Source: Hyphomicrobiaceae bacterium (GTDB taxonomy: Bacteria > Pseudomonadota > Alphaproteobacteria > Rhizobiales > Hyphomicrobiaceae). From it: a stretch of DNA of 64,000 nucleotides. Under the pieces are notes generated by a model. The model was not told the DNA's origin, ran no database searches, and saw only the letters and a program-made list of their open reading frames with translations. The position numbers and the translations under genes are program-made. The first letter of the stretch is position 1. Each line of letters begins with the position of its first letter. Of this stretch, positions 11,224-20,880 are shown one piece after another. The DNA lies in contig PKEY01000070.1 of the NCBI GenBank assembly GCA_002919265.1, positions 23,105-87,104 on the forward strand, read 5' to 3'.

Positions 11224-12594
11224 CTAGTGAGCCTGCGCGGGCGGATGGAATGCCGCTCGCTCCAAGGCCGAAAAGCGCGCCATCAGCGACACCGCTCGGA
11301 CAACGTTGAATATGAGCATCGACACCCACAGCCCGTGATTGGCGTAAAGCGGCTGCAGCACCGCCCAGACCGCAAAGAAGATCAGCACGCTCAACAACAT
11401 CATGTTGCGCATGTCGGCGGTGCGCGTCGCGCCAATGAAGATGCCATCGAGCTGATAACACCAGACACCGACAATTGGCAGCAACGCCGCCCACACCAGA
11501 TACTCGCGGGACGCGACGCGCACGTCCGCGCTGGTGGTCATGAAGTCAATGATCGCGGGGCCTGCAAGCCAGATGACGAGCGAGAGCAGTGCGCCCGTTA
11601 GCGCTGCCCAGATGGTCGACAGGCGAACAGCCTCCCGGAACCGCTGCTGCGCCCGCGCCCCAATCGCCCTACCGACGAGGCTTTCGGCGGCGAACGCAAA
11701 GCCGTCGAGCAAATAGATGGCCACCATCGTGATCGAATTGAGCACGGCGTTGGCGGCGAGGATCACGTCTCCCGATCGTGCGCCCTGCGCCGTAAAGAAG
11801 ACGACTACGGTCAATGCCAGGGCTGTTCGGATCATGATGTCAGTGTTGACCTGGAACGTGCGCCGCAAACGCGCGAGGTCCAGTACCTGCCTCAAATCTG
11901 CTCGGTAGCCGCGCCGAGCGAGAATGGCCCAGGTGAGATAGAGACCAAGAAACGTTGCCGCCCATTCGGCGATGAGCGCGGCAGCTCCCACGCCGGCGAC
12001 ACCGAGTCCGAGGCCGACGACGAACAGGACGGCCAACAGCATATTGAGGACGTTCAGGAATATCTGGATCACAAAAGCGAGGCCGGCCCGCCCCATGCCG
12101 ATAAACCAGCCCAGCAGCGCAAAGTTGATGAGGCCCGCAGGCGCCGCCCAGATGCGGATCGAGAAGTAGGTGTAGGCTGCTTTCTCAACGGCTTCCGAGG
12201 CGCCCATCACGTAGAAAGCGGTGAGCGCTATGAGGCTTTGCCCAGCGATCATCGCCAGACCGGCAGCGCCTGCGATCAGGAGCGCGCGATGAAGGTTGGC
12301 CGCGATCTCGACGCCATCCTGGGCCCCAAGGGCCTGCGCCGTGAGGCCCGTGGTCCCCATCCGCAGAAAGCCGAAAACCCAATAAAGATAGCTGAAGATG
12401 GTCGCCCCGACGGCCACGCCGCCTATGAGATAGGCCTCACCCAGTTGCCCCACCACCACCGTATCGACGAAGCCGATCAGCGGCACCGTCGCATTGGAGA
12501 TCATGATGGGAAGAGCAATGGTCACCACATCGCGGTGACCAATCGGCCTGGCACTTGCGAGGGGCTGCCGCTCCTCGGAAACATTGGCGCTCAT
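11224..12594 (-). CDS. MATE family efflux transporter (DinF-like)
   Basis: 12-TM MatE protein (DVVTIALPIMISNATVPLIGFVDTVVVGQLGE). Confidence 0.93.
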   Translation of the reverse strand: MSANVSEERQPLASARPIGHRDVVTIALPIMISNATVPLIGFVDTVVVGQLGEAYLIGGVAVGATIFSYLYWVFGFLRMGTTGLTAQALGAQDGVEIAANLHRALLIAGAAGLAMIAGQSLIALTAFYVMGASEAVEKAAYTYFSIRIWAAPAGLINFALLGWFIGMGRAGLAFVIQIFLNVLNMLLAVLFVVGLGLGVAGVGAAALIAEWAATFLGLYLTWAILARRGYRADLRQVLDLARLRRTFQVNTDIMIRTALALTVVVFFTAQGARSGDVILAANAVLNSITMVAIYLLDGFAFAAESLVGRAIGARAQQRFREAVRLSTIWAALTGALLSLVIWLAGPAIIDFMTTSADVRVASREYLVWAALLPIVGVWCYQLDGIFIGATRTADMRNMMLLSVLIFFAVWAVLQPLYANHGLWVSMLIFNVVRAVSLMARFSALERAAFHPPAQAH

Positions 12595-12612
12595 GATCGC
12601 AGGCGGCCCTGA

Positions 12613-12888
12613 TCAATTTTTGTCGGAACGGCGGGCCATGCCGATAAGACGTGCAATGAACCAGATCGGGAACACGATTACTGCGCCAATGAGGAAGTAC
12701 TGCAGCAGCCACTCCAGCGAGGCAAATCCCAGATCGAAGATCCGACGCACCATGACGTCGAGACGGTGGAGAAAATCCCAGGGCGTGATATCGAGCGCCG
12801 ACAGGACGACCCCGACCACGACTGAAAGCAGTGCCAGCCGGATGAGGACACCGACGGGGTTGCCGCCAAAAAATTGATTGCCTTGCAT
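12613..12888 (-). CDS. DUF6460-like small integral membrane protein
   Basis: MQGNQFFGGNPVGVLIRLALLSVVVGVVLSALDITPWDF...; two TM segments; start at 12888 inferred. Confidence 0.7.
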   Translation of the reverse strand: MQGNQFFGGNPVGVLIRLALLSVVVGVVLSALDITPWDFLHRLDVMVRRIFDLGFASLEWLLQYFLIGAVIVFPIWFIARLIGMARRSDKN

Positions 12889-13021
12889 GATCCGGAGCCT
12901 CGTGGTGAGCCGTTGCGCTGCAGCGGAGCGCCCTGCCCTCGCGCGCAAGCTGCCTCTAGCATAGTTCTCTCGGGGACTGAACCTGAACCGCTGAGGAGCC
13001 GCAGACTGGACCCGAAGAGAA

Positions 13022-15577
13022 ATGCGTAGGAAGCGTCCGGGTGCCCCATCCGTGTCAGGCGGACACGGCGCCGAGCCATTGCTGCCAGAGCCTTTTGCTC
13101 GCTGGTTTGCCTCGCGCGGCTGGACGTTGCGCGAGCATCAGCGCGCGCTGCTGGAGAAGGCGCGCGAGCGGCGGTCCACGCTTCTCATCGCCCCAACCGG
13201 CGCGGGCAAGACACTTGCCGGCTTTCTTCCCAGCCTTGTCGAGCTGACAACAGGCGTCTTGCCCCGTCGCGGCGCAGGTCTCCACACCCTCTACATTTCG
13301 CCGCTCAAGGCGCTTGCGGTCGACGTCGCACGCAATTTGCTTACCCCAGTCGAAGAGATGCAGCTGCCCGTCCGCATCGAAACCCGAACGGGCGACACCT
13401 CAGTGGGCAAGCGGCAACGGCAGCGCTTCCGGCCTCCCGACTTCCTTCTGACCACACCCGAGCAGCTCGCGCTTCTCCTGAGTTACGCGGATTCGGCGTA
13501 CCTTTTCGCAGATCTGCGAATGATTGTGCTTGACGAGTTGCATGCGCTCGTCGGTTCGAAGCGCGGAGATTTGCTGGCGCTCGACCTGGCCCGTCTCGGC
13601 ACCATTGCCCCGGACGCCATTCGGATCGGCCTGTCGGCGACGGTCGCGCGACCGTCCGAGTTGCGAGCGTTTCTTCAGCGCCAAACTGATCCGCAGCACG
13701 CCATCTACCTAGCCGATCTCGTGGTTACGAGCGGCGGGGCCAAACCGGATGTCCGGCTTCTCGAAAGCGAAAACCCTCTGCCGTGGGCGGGGCACACCGC
13801 ACGCTACGCGGTTCACGACATCTACGCCGCGATCAAGGCGCATCGCATGTCGATTTTGTTCGTAAACACGCGCATGCAGGCCGAGCTGTTGTTCCACGAG
13901 CTCTGGCGGATCAACGACGACAACCTGCCGATCGCGCTCCACCACGGGTCGCTGGATGCCACCCAGCGACGTAAGGTCGAAGCGGCCATGGCTGCGGGCC
14001 GTCTGCGAGCCGTCGTCGCGACCTCCACCCTCGATCTCGGCATCGACTGGGGTGATGTGGACCTTGTCATCAACGTCGGCGCACCCAAAGGCGCGAGCCG
14101 CCTTATTCAACGCATTGGCCGCGCCAATCACCGCCTCGATGAGCCCTCCAAGGCCCTGCTCGTGCCATCGAACCGCTTCGAGGTGCTCGAATGTCAGGCC
14201 GCACGCGATGCAGCGCTGGCTGGCGTGCAGGACGTGGTGCTGACGCGCACGGGCGCGTTGGACGTGCTTGCCCAGCATGTCATGGGTGTGGCCGCGGCAG
14301 GGCCGTTCAACCCTGAGGAGCTGTATTCCGAAATCACCTCGGCGCAGCCCTACGCCCACCTCAGCCGCAGCGATTTCGATCGCGTCGTCGACTTCGTGGC
14401 AACTGGCGGATACGCGCTGCGCACCTACGAGCGTTATGCTCGCCTCAAGCCCACGGGCGATGGACGCTTACGCCTCGCACATCCACGCCTCGCACAACAG
14501 TACCGGATGAACGTCGGGACAATTATCGATGCGCCGATGCTCCGCGTGCGCTTGGTGGGCCGCAAGCGCGGACCGCCCGGCCATCCGTCCAGGCTCATGG
14601 GTGGTCGTGTGCTTGGCGAAATCGACGAGATGTTCGTCGCCGAGCTGAGCATTGGCGATACGTTCGTCTTTGGTGGCGAGGTTGTAAGATTCGAGGGCCT
14701 GCGCGAAACAGAGGTGTTCGTCTCACGCGCCACGGACGACGAACCTAAAATCCCGAGCTATCCCGGCGGGAAGTTTCCGCTTTCCACACACCTTGCCTCG
14801 CGCGTGCGCACGATGCTGGCTGACCCGAAATCCTGGGCCAGCTTGCCGGAGCCGGTGGCTGAGTGGCTTGAAATTCAACAGAGAAGATCGGTCATTCCGT
14901 CGCCGGATGAAGTGCTGGTCGAGACCTTCCCACACGGCAAGCGGCATCACCTCGTGATCTACTCGTTCGAAGGTCGCCTTGCCCATCAGACGCTTGGCAT
15001 GTTGCTGACACGTAGGCTGGAGCGGGCCCGAGCCAGACCGCTGGGCTTCGTTGCCAACGATTACGGACTTGCTGTCTGGACCGCGGCCGACCTTTCAGCT
15101 CTCATTGCGCAAGGCGCACTTAACCTCGCGAACCTCTTCGACGAGGACATGCTGGGCGACGACCTCGAAGCGTGGCTTGCGGAATCGAACCTGATGAAGC
15201 GCACGTTCCGCATGTGTGCGGTTATCGCCGGCCTCATCGAACGCCGCCATCCAGGTCGCGAAAAAACAGGCCGGCAGATTACGTTTTCCGCCGATCTCAT
15301 CTACGACGTGCTACGGCGACATGACCCCAACCACATTCTGCTCGAAGCCGCATGGGCCGACGCCGCAACGGGCTTGCTGGATGTCGCACGCCTCGGCGAT
15401 TTCCTTCGCCGCATAAAAGGACGAATCAGGCATCAATCGTTGTCGAGTGTTTCGCCGCTCGCCGTGCCCATCCTGCTCGAGATCGGGCGAGAGCCGGTTC
15501 ACGGTGCGGCGCGCGAGGGGTTACTGCGAGATGCTGCGGAAGCCCTCATTGCGGAGGCGGTTGGAGAAGAGGGTTGA
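13022..15577 (+). CDS. ligase-associated DNA damage response DEXH-box helicase (Lhr-like)
   Basis: Walker A APTGAGKTLAGFLP, DELHALVGSKRG, Lhr C-terminal domains; coupled to PdeM-like gene. Confidence 0.93.
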   Translation: MRRKRPGAPSVSGGHGAEPLLPEPFARWFASRGWTLREHQRALLEKARERRSTLLIAPTGAGKTLAGFLPSLVELTTGVLPRRGAGLHTLYISPLKALAVDVARNLLTPVEEMQLPVRIETRTGDTSVGKRQRQRFRPPDFLLTTPEQLALLLSYADSAYLFADLRMIVLDELHALVGSKRGDLLALDLARLGTIAPDAIRIGLSATVARPSELRAFLQRQTDPQHAIYLADLVVTSGGAKPDVRLLESENPLPWAGHTARYAVHDIYAAIKAHRMSILFVNTRMQAELLFHELWRINDDNLPIALHHGSLDATQRRKVEAAMAAGRLRAVVATSTLDLGIDWGDVDLVINVGAPKGASRLIQRIGRANHRLDEPSKALLVPSNRFEVLECQAARDAALAGVQDVVLTRTGALDVLAQHVMGVAAAGPFNPEELYSEITSAQPYAHLSRSDFDRVVDFVATGGYALRTYERYARLKPTGDGRLRLAHPRLAQQYRMNVGTIIDAPMLRVRLVGRKRGPPGHPSRLMGGRVLGEIDEMFVAELSIGDTFVFGGEVVRFEGLRETEVFVSRATDDEPKIPSYPGGKFPLSTHLASRVRTMLADPKSWASLPEPVAEWLEIQQRRSVIPSPDEVLVETFPHGKRHHLVIYSFEGRLAHQTLGMLLTRRLERARARPLGFVANDYGLAVWTAADLSALIAQGALNLANLFDEDMLGDDLEAWLAESNLMKRTFRMCAVIAGLIERRHPGREKTGRQITFSADLIYDVLRRHDPNHILLEAAWADAATGLLDVARLGDFLRRIKGRIRHQSLSSVSPLAVPILLEIGREPVHGAAREGLLRDAAEALIAEAVGEEG

Positions 15578-16299
15578 TGTTGGGGCTGAAGCCGGAGCGT
15601 TTCGATCTCGGTGAGTTTATGACGCAGCCGATTACGCTGTGTGGCAAGTCATTCCTGGCGGACCAGTCGGGGGCGCTTTACTGGCCAGTCGAAAAAACGC
15701 TCATCGTCGCCGATCTGCATTTGGAAAAGGGCTCCGCCCACGCCAGTCGCGGTACGTTTCTGCCGCCTTACGATACACGCCAGACGTTGCTCCGCCTGGC
15801 CGAGGTCATCGACCGTCTCGAATCTGAAACCGTCATCGCTTTGGGTGACAGCTTCCATGATGGCGGCGCGGCTGAACGCCTTTGCGATGAGGATTTGCAG
15901 ATCCTGAAAATTATTCAGGAGGATCGGCGCTGGATCTGGATCACGGGCAACCATGATCCTTCGATCCCGGAGGAATTCGGTGGCCAGCGTTTCGAGGAGT
16001 TTGATCTTGGCGGGATCAAGTTGCGGCATGAGCCACGGCCCGGCGGCATCACGCACGAGATCGCGGGCCACATGCACCCCGCCGCGCGCATTTCCATCCA
16101 CGGCACGTCAATCCGGCGGCCATGCTTCGTCGGTAATGGTTTGCGCCTGATCCTTCCTGCCTTTGGCGCGTATACGGGGGGCCTGAACGTCCTCGATGAC
16201 GCTTTCCTCCCCTATTTCGGGAATGACGGCTTGAGTGTCTGGATCCGCGGTGAGGAGGGTCTCTACCCCATTGCGACGCGACTACTGCGGCGCGACTGA
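15577..16299 (+). CDS. pdeM: ligase-associated DNA damage response endonuclease PdeM (metallophosphoesterase)
   Basis: LIVADLHLEKGSAHA, ALGDSFHDGGA, WITGNHDP, GHMHPAARI metallophosphoesterase motifs; ATG overlaps helicase stop (TGATG). Confidence 0.9.
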   Translation: MLGLKPERFDLGEFMTQPITLCGKSFLADQSGALYWPVEKTLIVADLHLEKGSAHASRGTFLPPYDTRQTLLRLAEVIDRLESETVIALGDSFHDGGAAERLCDEDLQILKIIQEDRRWIWITGNHDPSIPEEFGGQRFEEFDLGGIKLRHEPRPGGITHEIAGHMHPAARISIHGTSIRRPCFVGNGLRLILPAFGAYTGGLNVLDDAFLPYFGNDGLSVWIRGEEGLYPIATRLLRRD

Positions 16300-16316
16300 T
16301 CTGTGGTACCTGATAC

Positions 16317-17663
16317 TTAGGCAGCCGCCCGAATTTCCTGATCTACCAGCGCCTTGAGAAGCTCCGCGTATTCGTCGACGAACGATACAAGCACGTTTCT
16401 GAGCGTCTGCCGGTGTGCATCCGTCATCGGCAAGGACTGGTAGAAGTCCCCTCGACTGGCAATCGCTACACCGTTGAGCAGCGCATACATATGGAAAAAC
16501 TGCCCAACGCGCCGGCTCGTGGGCGTGACGTCTGCCGCCGTCCGAATTCCGTTCGGTGAAAGATGCATGGTGAACAGCGAGCCCTGGCCGGTGAAGCGCA
16601 GAGGCACCTTGCGCGCGACCATTTCATCGTTCAACCGAACACGGAAGGCTTCACACTCCACGAGGAATGCGTCGGCCCGCTCCGGCGTGAATACGCGCGT
16701 CAAGCCGGCGAGACCTGCCGCCATCGAACAGACATTGTTGTTGAAGGTGCCCGCGTGTCGGAAAGCGTCGGGGCGGTGCGGATCAAATCGGTCCATGATG
16801 TCAGCCCGGCCACCGAATGCGCCGGAGGACAGCCCGCCTCCGAGATATTTCCCGAGGGTCGTCAGATCCGGCGTCAATCCGATCTGCCCCTGAATGCCGC
16901 CCGCTCCGCAACGTGAGGTCTTTACCTCATCGAAAATGAGAAGAGCACCAACCTTCGCCGTCTCCTCACGCAGCATTTCAAGGAAGCTTCTTTCCGCCGG
17001 AATGTTACCGGCCGCTCCGAGGATCGGCTCGACGATGACGCAGGCGAGATCGTCCTTGTGCGCCTGGATCAGGCTGCGCGTCGCCTCATAATCGTTGTAA
17101 GGCGCGATGACGTAGTCGAAAGGAATGTTGATTGGATTGCCGCCCTTGGAAAAAACCAGCACGCCACCGTGATAGGCGCCGTCGAATACGAGGATCTTGG
17201 ACCGCCCAGTAACCTGGCGCGCGGTTACAAGCGCCAGAATATTGGCCTCGGTTCCCGAATTACAAAAACGTAGCCGTTCCATGCTCGGGAAGCGCGCCTG
17301 AACGGCCTCCGCAAGCCGGGCCTCGAGAACATTCGGCGCTGCCAAAACGATGCCGCACTCGAGCGCCTCGATAATCGCCTGCTTGATAATCGGATCGGAA
17401 TGCCCGTAAAGGCCGGCGGAAAATTCGCCCACAAAGTCGATGTAGGTGTGCCCATCGAGGTCCCGCACCTCGGCGCCCTGGCCCGAAACCATCGTGAGCG
17501 GGAACGGCTCATAGAAGAGAACGGAGCGCGTGTTACCTCCGGGCAAGGCTCGCGCTGCCTCCTGAGAGGCCTTGAGGCTCAGTGGATTACGTTTTGCGAA
17601 TTCCTGTTTGAGCCCCGAGAACGCTTTCTCGAGCTGCTCCAACCGATGATTGCTGAGGGTCAT
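16317..17663 (-). CDS. class III aminotransferase (aspartate aminotransferase family / glutamate-1-semialdehyde aminomutase-like)
   Basis: PGGNTRSVLFYEPFPLTMVSGQGAEVRDLDGHTYIDFVGEFSAGLYGHSDP; LIFDEVKTSRCG; TLGKYLGGGLSSGAFGGRADIM PLP-lysine region. Confidence 0.9.
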   Translation of the reverse strand: MTLSNHRLEQLEKAFSGLKQEFAKRNPLSLKASQEAARALPGGNTRSVLFYEPFPLTMVSGQGAEVRDLDGHTYIDFVGEFSAGLYGHSDPIIKQAIIEALECGIVLAAPNVLEARLAEAVQARFPSMERLRFCNSGTEANILALVTARQVTGRSKILVFDGAYHGGVLVFSKGGNPINIPFDYVIAPYNDYEATRSLIQAHKDDLACVIVEPILGAAGNIPAERSFLEMLREETAKVGALLIFDEVKTSRCGAGGIQGQIGLTPDLTTLGKYLGGGLSSGAFGGRADIMDRFDPHRPDAFRHAGTFNNNVCSMAAGLAGLTRVFTPERADAFLVECEAFRVRLNDEMVARKVPLRFTGQGSLFTMHLSPNGIRTAADVTPTSRRVGQFFHMYALLNGVAIASRGDFYQSLPMTDAHRQTLRNVLVSFVDEYAELLKALVDQEIRAAA

Positions 17664-17700
17664 TGCGCTCCTGGGAGACCTTCGAAATTGGCCGGGCAGA

Positions 17701-18390
17701 CTAGCCGAGTGCTGGAGACTCTATCGTTTTCAGATTGGGGTCGATGTCCAGCGGCCCTTCTGTCGCTGCACGGACCGTCTCGACGTCCAAACCCGCAGCA
17801 ATCTCGCGCATGATGAAGCGCCCGTCAGTCACGTCGAACACGCCGTAGTTGGTGAAGACGCGGGAAACAACGCCTGCGCCCGTGAGCGGATAGGTGCACC
17901 GCTTCAGCAGTTTCGGCTCGCCCTTCCGCGTCGTGTGCTCGGTTATGATGAAAACCTGCTTTACGCCCGCGACGAGATCCATCGCGCCACCCACTGCGGG
18001 CACGCCACCTTCGCCCGTCGACCAGTTCGCCAAGTCACCGTTGGCCGCGACCTGCAAGGCACCCAGGATCGAAATGTCGAGATGCCCGCCGCGGATCATG
18101 GCGAAGCTGTCAGCGTGATGGAAGAAGCAGGCGCCGGGCAGCAGCGTGATCGGCTTCTTACCGGCGTTGATCAGCTCGGGATCTTCCTCGCCGGGCTTGG
18201 GCGGTGGCCCGAAGCCCAGTACGCCGTTCTCGGAGTGATAGATAACCTCGCGCCCCTCGGGCACGAAACGCGCCACCATCTCAGGAATGCCGATGCCAAG
18301 GTTCACATGGGCGCCATCGGGAATGTCCTGCGCAGCCCGCCACGCCATCGCCTCCCGGGAGAGGCCCAACGCTTCGGTTTTCGTGCTCAT
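17701..18390 (-). CDS. 3-oxoacid/3-oxoadipate-type CoA-transferase subunit B
   Basis: VNLGIGIPEMVARFVP, HSENGVLGFGP (catalytic Glu motif), FITEHTTRKGEPKLLKRCTYPLTG. Confidence 0.93.
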   Translation of the reverse strand: MSTKTEALGLSREAMAWRAAQDIPDGAHVNLGIGIPEMVARFVPEGREVIYHSENGVLGFGPPPKPGEEDPELINAGKKPITLLPGACFFHHADSFAMIRGGHLDISILGALQVAANGDLANWSTGEGGVPAVGGAMDLVAGVKQVFIITEHTTRKGEPKLLKRCTYPLTGAGVVSRVFTNYGVFDVTDGRFIMREIAAGLDVETVRAATEGPLDIDPNLKTIESPALG

Positions 18391-19097
18391 GGATAGCGCA
18401 CTCCCTCCGCCACCAGCTTCGACTCCTGAGCCGGGTTCGGAACGTGAACGACACGGTCGACGAAGATGCCGGGGGTCACGACCACTTCAGGGTCGATTTC
18501 GCCGGCGGCAACGAAATGACGGACCTGCACGATCGTCGTCTTCGCCGCCATGCACATGATCGGCCCAAAATTCCGTGCCGTCTTGTTGTAGACCAGATTG
18601 CCGAGCCGATCTCCGCGTTCGGCTTTCACCAGCGCAAAATCAGCGGTCAGCCCATATTCCAGAACGTGCGGCCGCCCGTTGAACTCCCGTACCTCCTTGC
18701 CCTCCGCCAGCGGCGTGCCGGCCGCAGTCGGCGTATAGAATGCCGGGATGCCGGCGCCGCCGGCCCGAATGCGCTCCGCGAGCGTCCCCTGCGGCACCAG
18801 CTCGAGCTCGATGCGCCCCTCCCTGTAGAGTTGCTGGAAGACCTCGGAGTTCGAGGAGCGTGGGTAAGAGCAGATCACCTTGCGGACCCGCCCGGCGGCG
18901 ATCAGCGCGGCAAGGCCAACGAAGCCGTTTCCAGCGTTGTTATTGATGACGACGAGGTCGCGAGCGCCCTGGTCGATGAGAGCATGAATGAGCTCGATCG
19001 GGCTTCCCGCCTCCCCGAAGCCGCTGATCATCACGGTTGAGCCGTCCCGAATATCGGCTACAGCCTCAGCAACGCTCGCGACTTGCTTATTGATCAT
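18387..19097 (-). CDS. 3-oxoacid/3-oxoadipate-type CoA-transferase subunit A
   Basis: MISGFGEAGSPIELIHALIDQG, PQGTLAERIRAGGAGIPAFYTPTAAGT; overlaps subunit B start by 4 bp. Confidence 0.93.
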   Translation of the reverse strand: MINKQVASVAEAVADIRDGSTVMISGFGEAGSPIELIHALIDQGARDLVVINNNAGNGFVGLAALIAAGRVRKVICSYPRSSNSEVFQQLYREGRIELELVPQGTLAERIRAGGAGIPAFYTPTAAGTPLAEGKEVREFNGRPHVLEYGLTADFALVKAERGDRLGNLVYNKTARNFGPIMCMAAKTTIVQVRHFVAAGEIDPEVVVTPGIFVDRVVHVPNPAQESKLVAEGVRYP

Positions 19098-19193
19098 GAT
19101 GGGCTTGCCCTAACCACTGCGATGCCCTGCTTCTTCCGATATCGAAGCTCGCCGGCTCCTGCAACGTATGCTTTCCCGAGAACTGCATAGCTC

Positions 19194-20861
19194 TCAAGTC
19201 TGATCCGCAGCCGGCGGGTTCGACGGATCGGGATAGTATCCCCGAATCCGGTCGCGCTCGATGAGCACAGGATCGCGCTCTGCTGGGTCTCCATAGCCGC
19301 CACCGCCAGGCGTCTCGACCTCGATCCAGTCGCCCGGCTTCAGCACGAAGCCCTCGCCCTTCGAGATATGCTCGGGCTGCACGATTTTGCCGCCCTGGCA
19401 AATCCTGATGACGTTCGGTGCTCCCGGTTTGCCGCCGAGTATACCCGGCGGCCCGAACCGCCCATGCTCCATAAGGAAAGAGGCTTTGCCCTCACCCCGC
19501 AGGATACGCGCCCGATAGCGGACACCGAAACCGCCGCGATACTTCCCGGCGCCACCAGAGCCTTCGCGCAGTGAGAATTCGTCGAAGATTATCGGATAAC
19601 GCTGCTCGAGAATTTCAACCGGCTGCGATTTCGAAATGCCGATCGTGGAGCAGCCGTTACTGATGCCGTCACCCCTCCACCAACCGCCGTAACCGCCGCC
19701 GGAGAAGTAATACATGATGTAATGGCGCTTCTCTTCTGGATCATAGCCGCCGATGCTGATGTTTCCGCTCGTGCCGGCGGGCGCAGCGAACAATCGATCC
19801 GGAATGGCCTCGGCGAGCGCGAGGAACACGGCTTCCATGATCCGCTGCGAAACCTCGGCAGCGCAGCCGGCCACGGGGCGCGGATATTCGGCGTACAGGA
19901 AGGTTCCACGCGGCTCTTTCACGTGTATTGGCGCGAAGCAACCCGAATTCATCGGCACATCCGGGAAGATGTGCTTCATCGCGCCGTACACGGCCGAAAG
20001 CGTCGTCGCCCAGACGGAATTGAGCGGCCCGGCGCATGGGGGGCTCGACTTCGAAAAGTCGAAGGTGATGTCCGAACCTTTGACGGTCACCTCAAGACGA
20101 ACCTCGAGCGGCTCATTCACCACGCCGTCGCTATCCAGATAGGCAACGCTAGAATATGTGCCGTCCGGAATAGTCTCGATATGTGCGCGCATCATTTTCT
20201 CGGAACGGCGGCGCAACTCCGCGATGGCCTCCTCAACTGTTTCCTTTCCGTAGCGGTCGAGCAATGCCGTCAACCGCCGTGCGCCGGCTTCCAACGCGCC
20301 GAGATGGGCCTTGATGTCGCCAATCCGCTCGTCTGCTACGCGGATGTTGGCGAGCACAAGGCTCAAAATCTCCTTGTCGATTTCCCCGCGCCGGCAAAGC
20401 TTAACCGGCGGAATGCGCAGGCCTTCCTGATGAATTTCCGTTGCCGTACTGTTGAAACCGCCAGGCACCATGCCGCCCGTGTCCGGCCAGTGTCCTGTGT
20501 TCGAGAGATAGCACCAGTGCTCACCACGATAATAAAACGGCCGCACCATTTTCACGTCCATGAGGTGCGTGCCGCCGAAATAAGGATCGTTGACAAGGAT
20601 GACGTCGCCGTCGTCCAGGTCATTGCGCGCCTGGATGACCGAGCGCGTCGTCTCCTGCATGACACCGATGAAAATCGGCAGGGCGAGCTCGCCCTGGGCA
20701 ATCATCGAGCCATCTTCGAGCGCGTAAATGCCGTTTGAACGGTCAAATGCTTCCGAAATGACGGGAGAAAATGCCGTCTTCTCATGGACGAGGTCCATTT
20801 CGGTGCAGACCTGCTGCAGGCCCTTTTCGATGACGGTCAGAAGTACGGGATCCATTGCCAT
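19194..20861 (-). CDS. hydantoinase B/oxoprolinase family protein (HyuB-like)
   Basis: DPVLLTVIEKGLQQVCTEMDLVHEKTAFSPVISEAFDRSNGIYALEDG; NDPYFGGTHLMDVKMVRPF; FDEFSLREGSGGAGKYRGGFG. Confidence 0.95.
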   Translation of the reverse strand: MAMDPVLLTVIEKGLQQVCTEMDLVHEKTAFSPVISEAFDRSNGIYALEDGSMIAQGELALPIFIGVMQETTRSVIQARNDLDDGDVILVNDPYFGGTHLMDVKMVRPFYYRGEHWCYLSNTGHWPDTGGMVPGGFNSTATEIHQEGLRIPPVKLCRRGEIDKEILSLVLANIRVADERIGDIKAHLGALEAGARRLTALLDRYGKETVEEAIAELRRRSEKMMRAHIETIPDGTYSSVAYLDSDGVVNEPLEVRLEVTVKGSDITFDFSKSSPPCAGPLNSVWATTLSAVYGAMKHIFPDVPMNSGCFAPIHVKEPRGTFLYAEYPRPVAGCAAEVSQRIMEAVFLALAEAIPDRLFAAPAGTSGNISIGGYDPEEKRHYIMYYFSGGGYGGWWRGDGISNGCSTIGISKSQPVEILEQRYPIIFDEFSLREGSGGAGKYRGGFGVRYRARILRGEGKASFLMEHGRFGPPGILGGKPGAPNVIRICQGGKIVQPEHISKGEGFVLKPGDWIEVETPGGGGYGDPAERDPVLIERDRIRGYYPDPSNPPAADQT

Positions 20862-20880
20862 TTTCGTTTCCCTTCAGCCC

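Noticed and set aside
19722-20738. 338-aa plus-strand ORF inside hyuB
   Set aside because: Antisense to a strongly recognised HyuB; no family resemblance and typical high-GC shadow ORF
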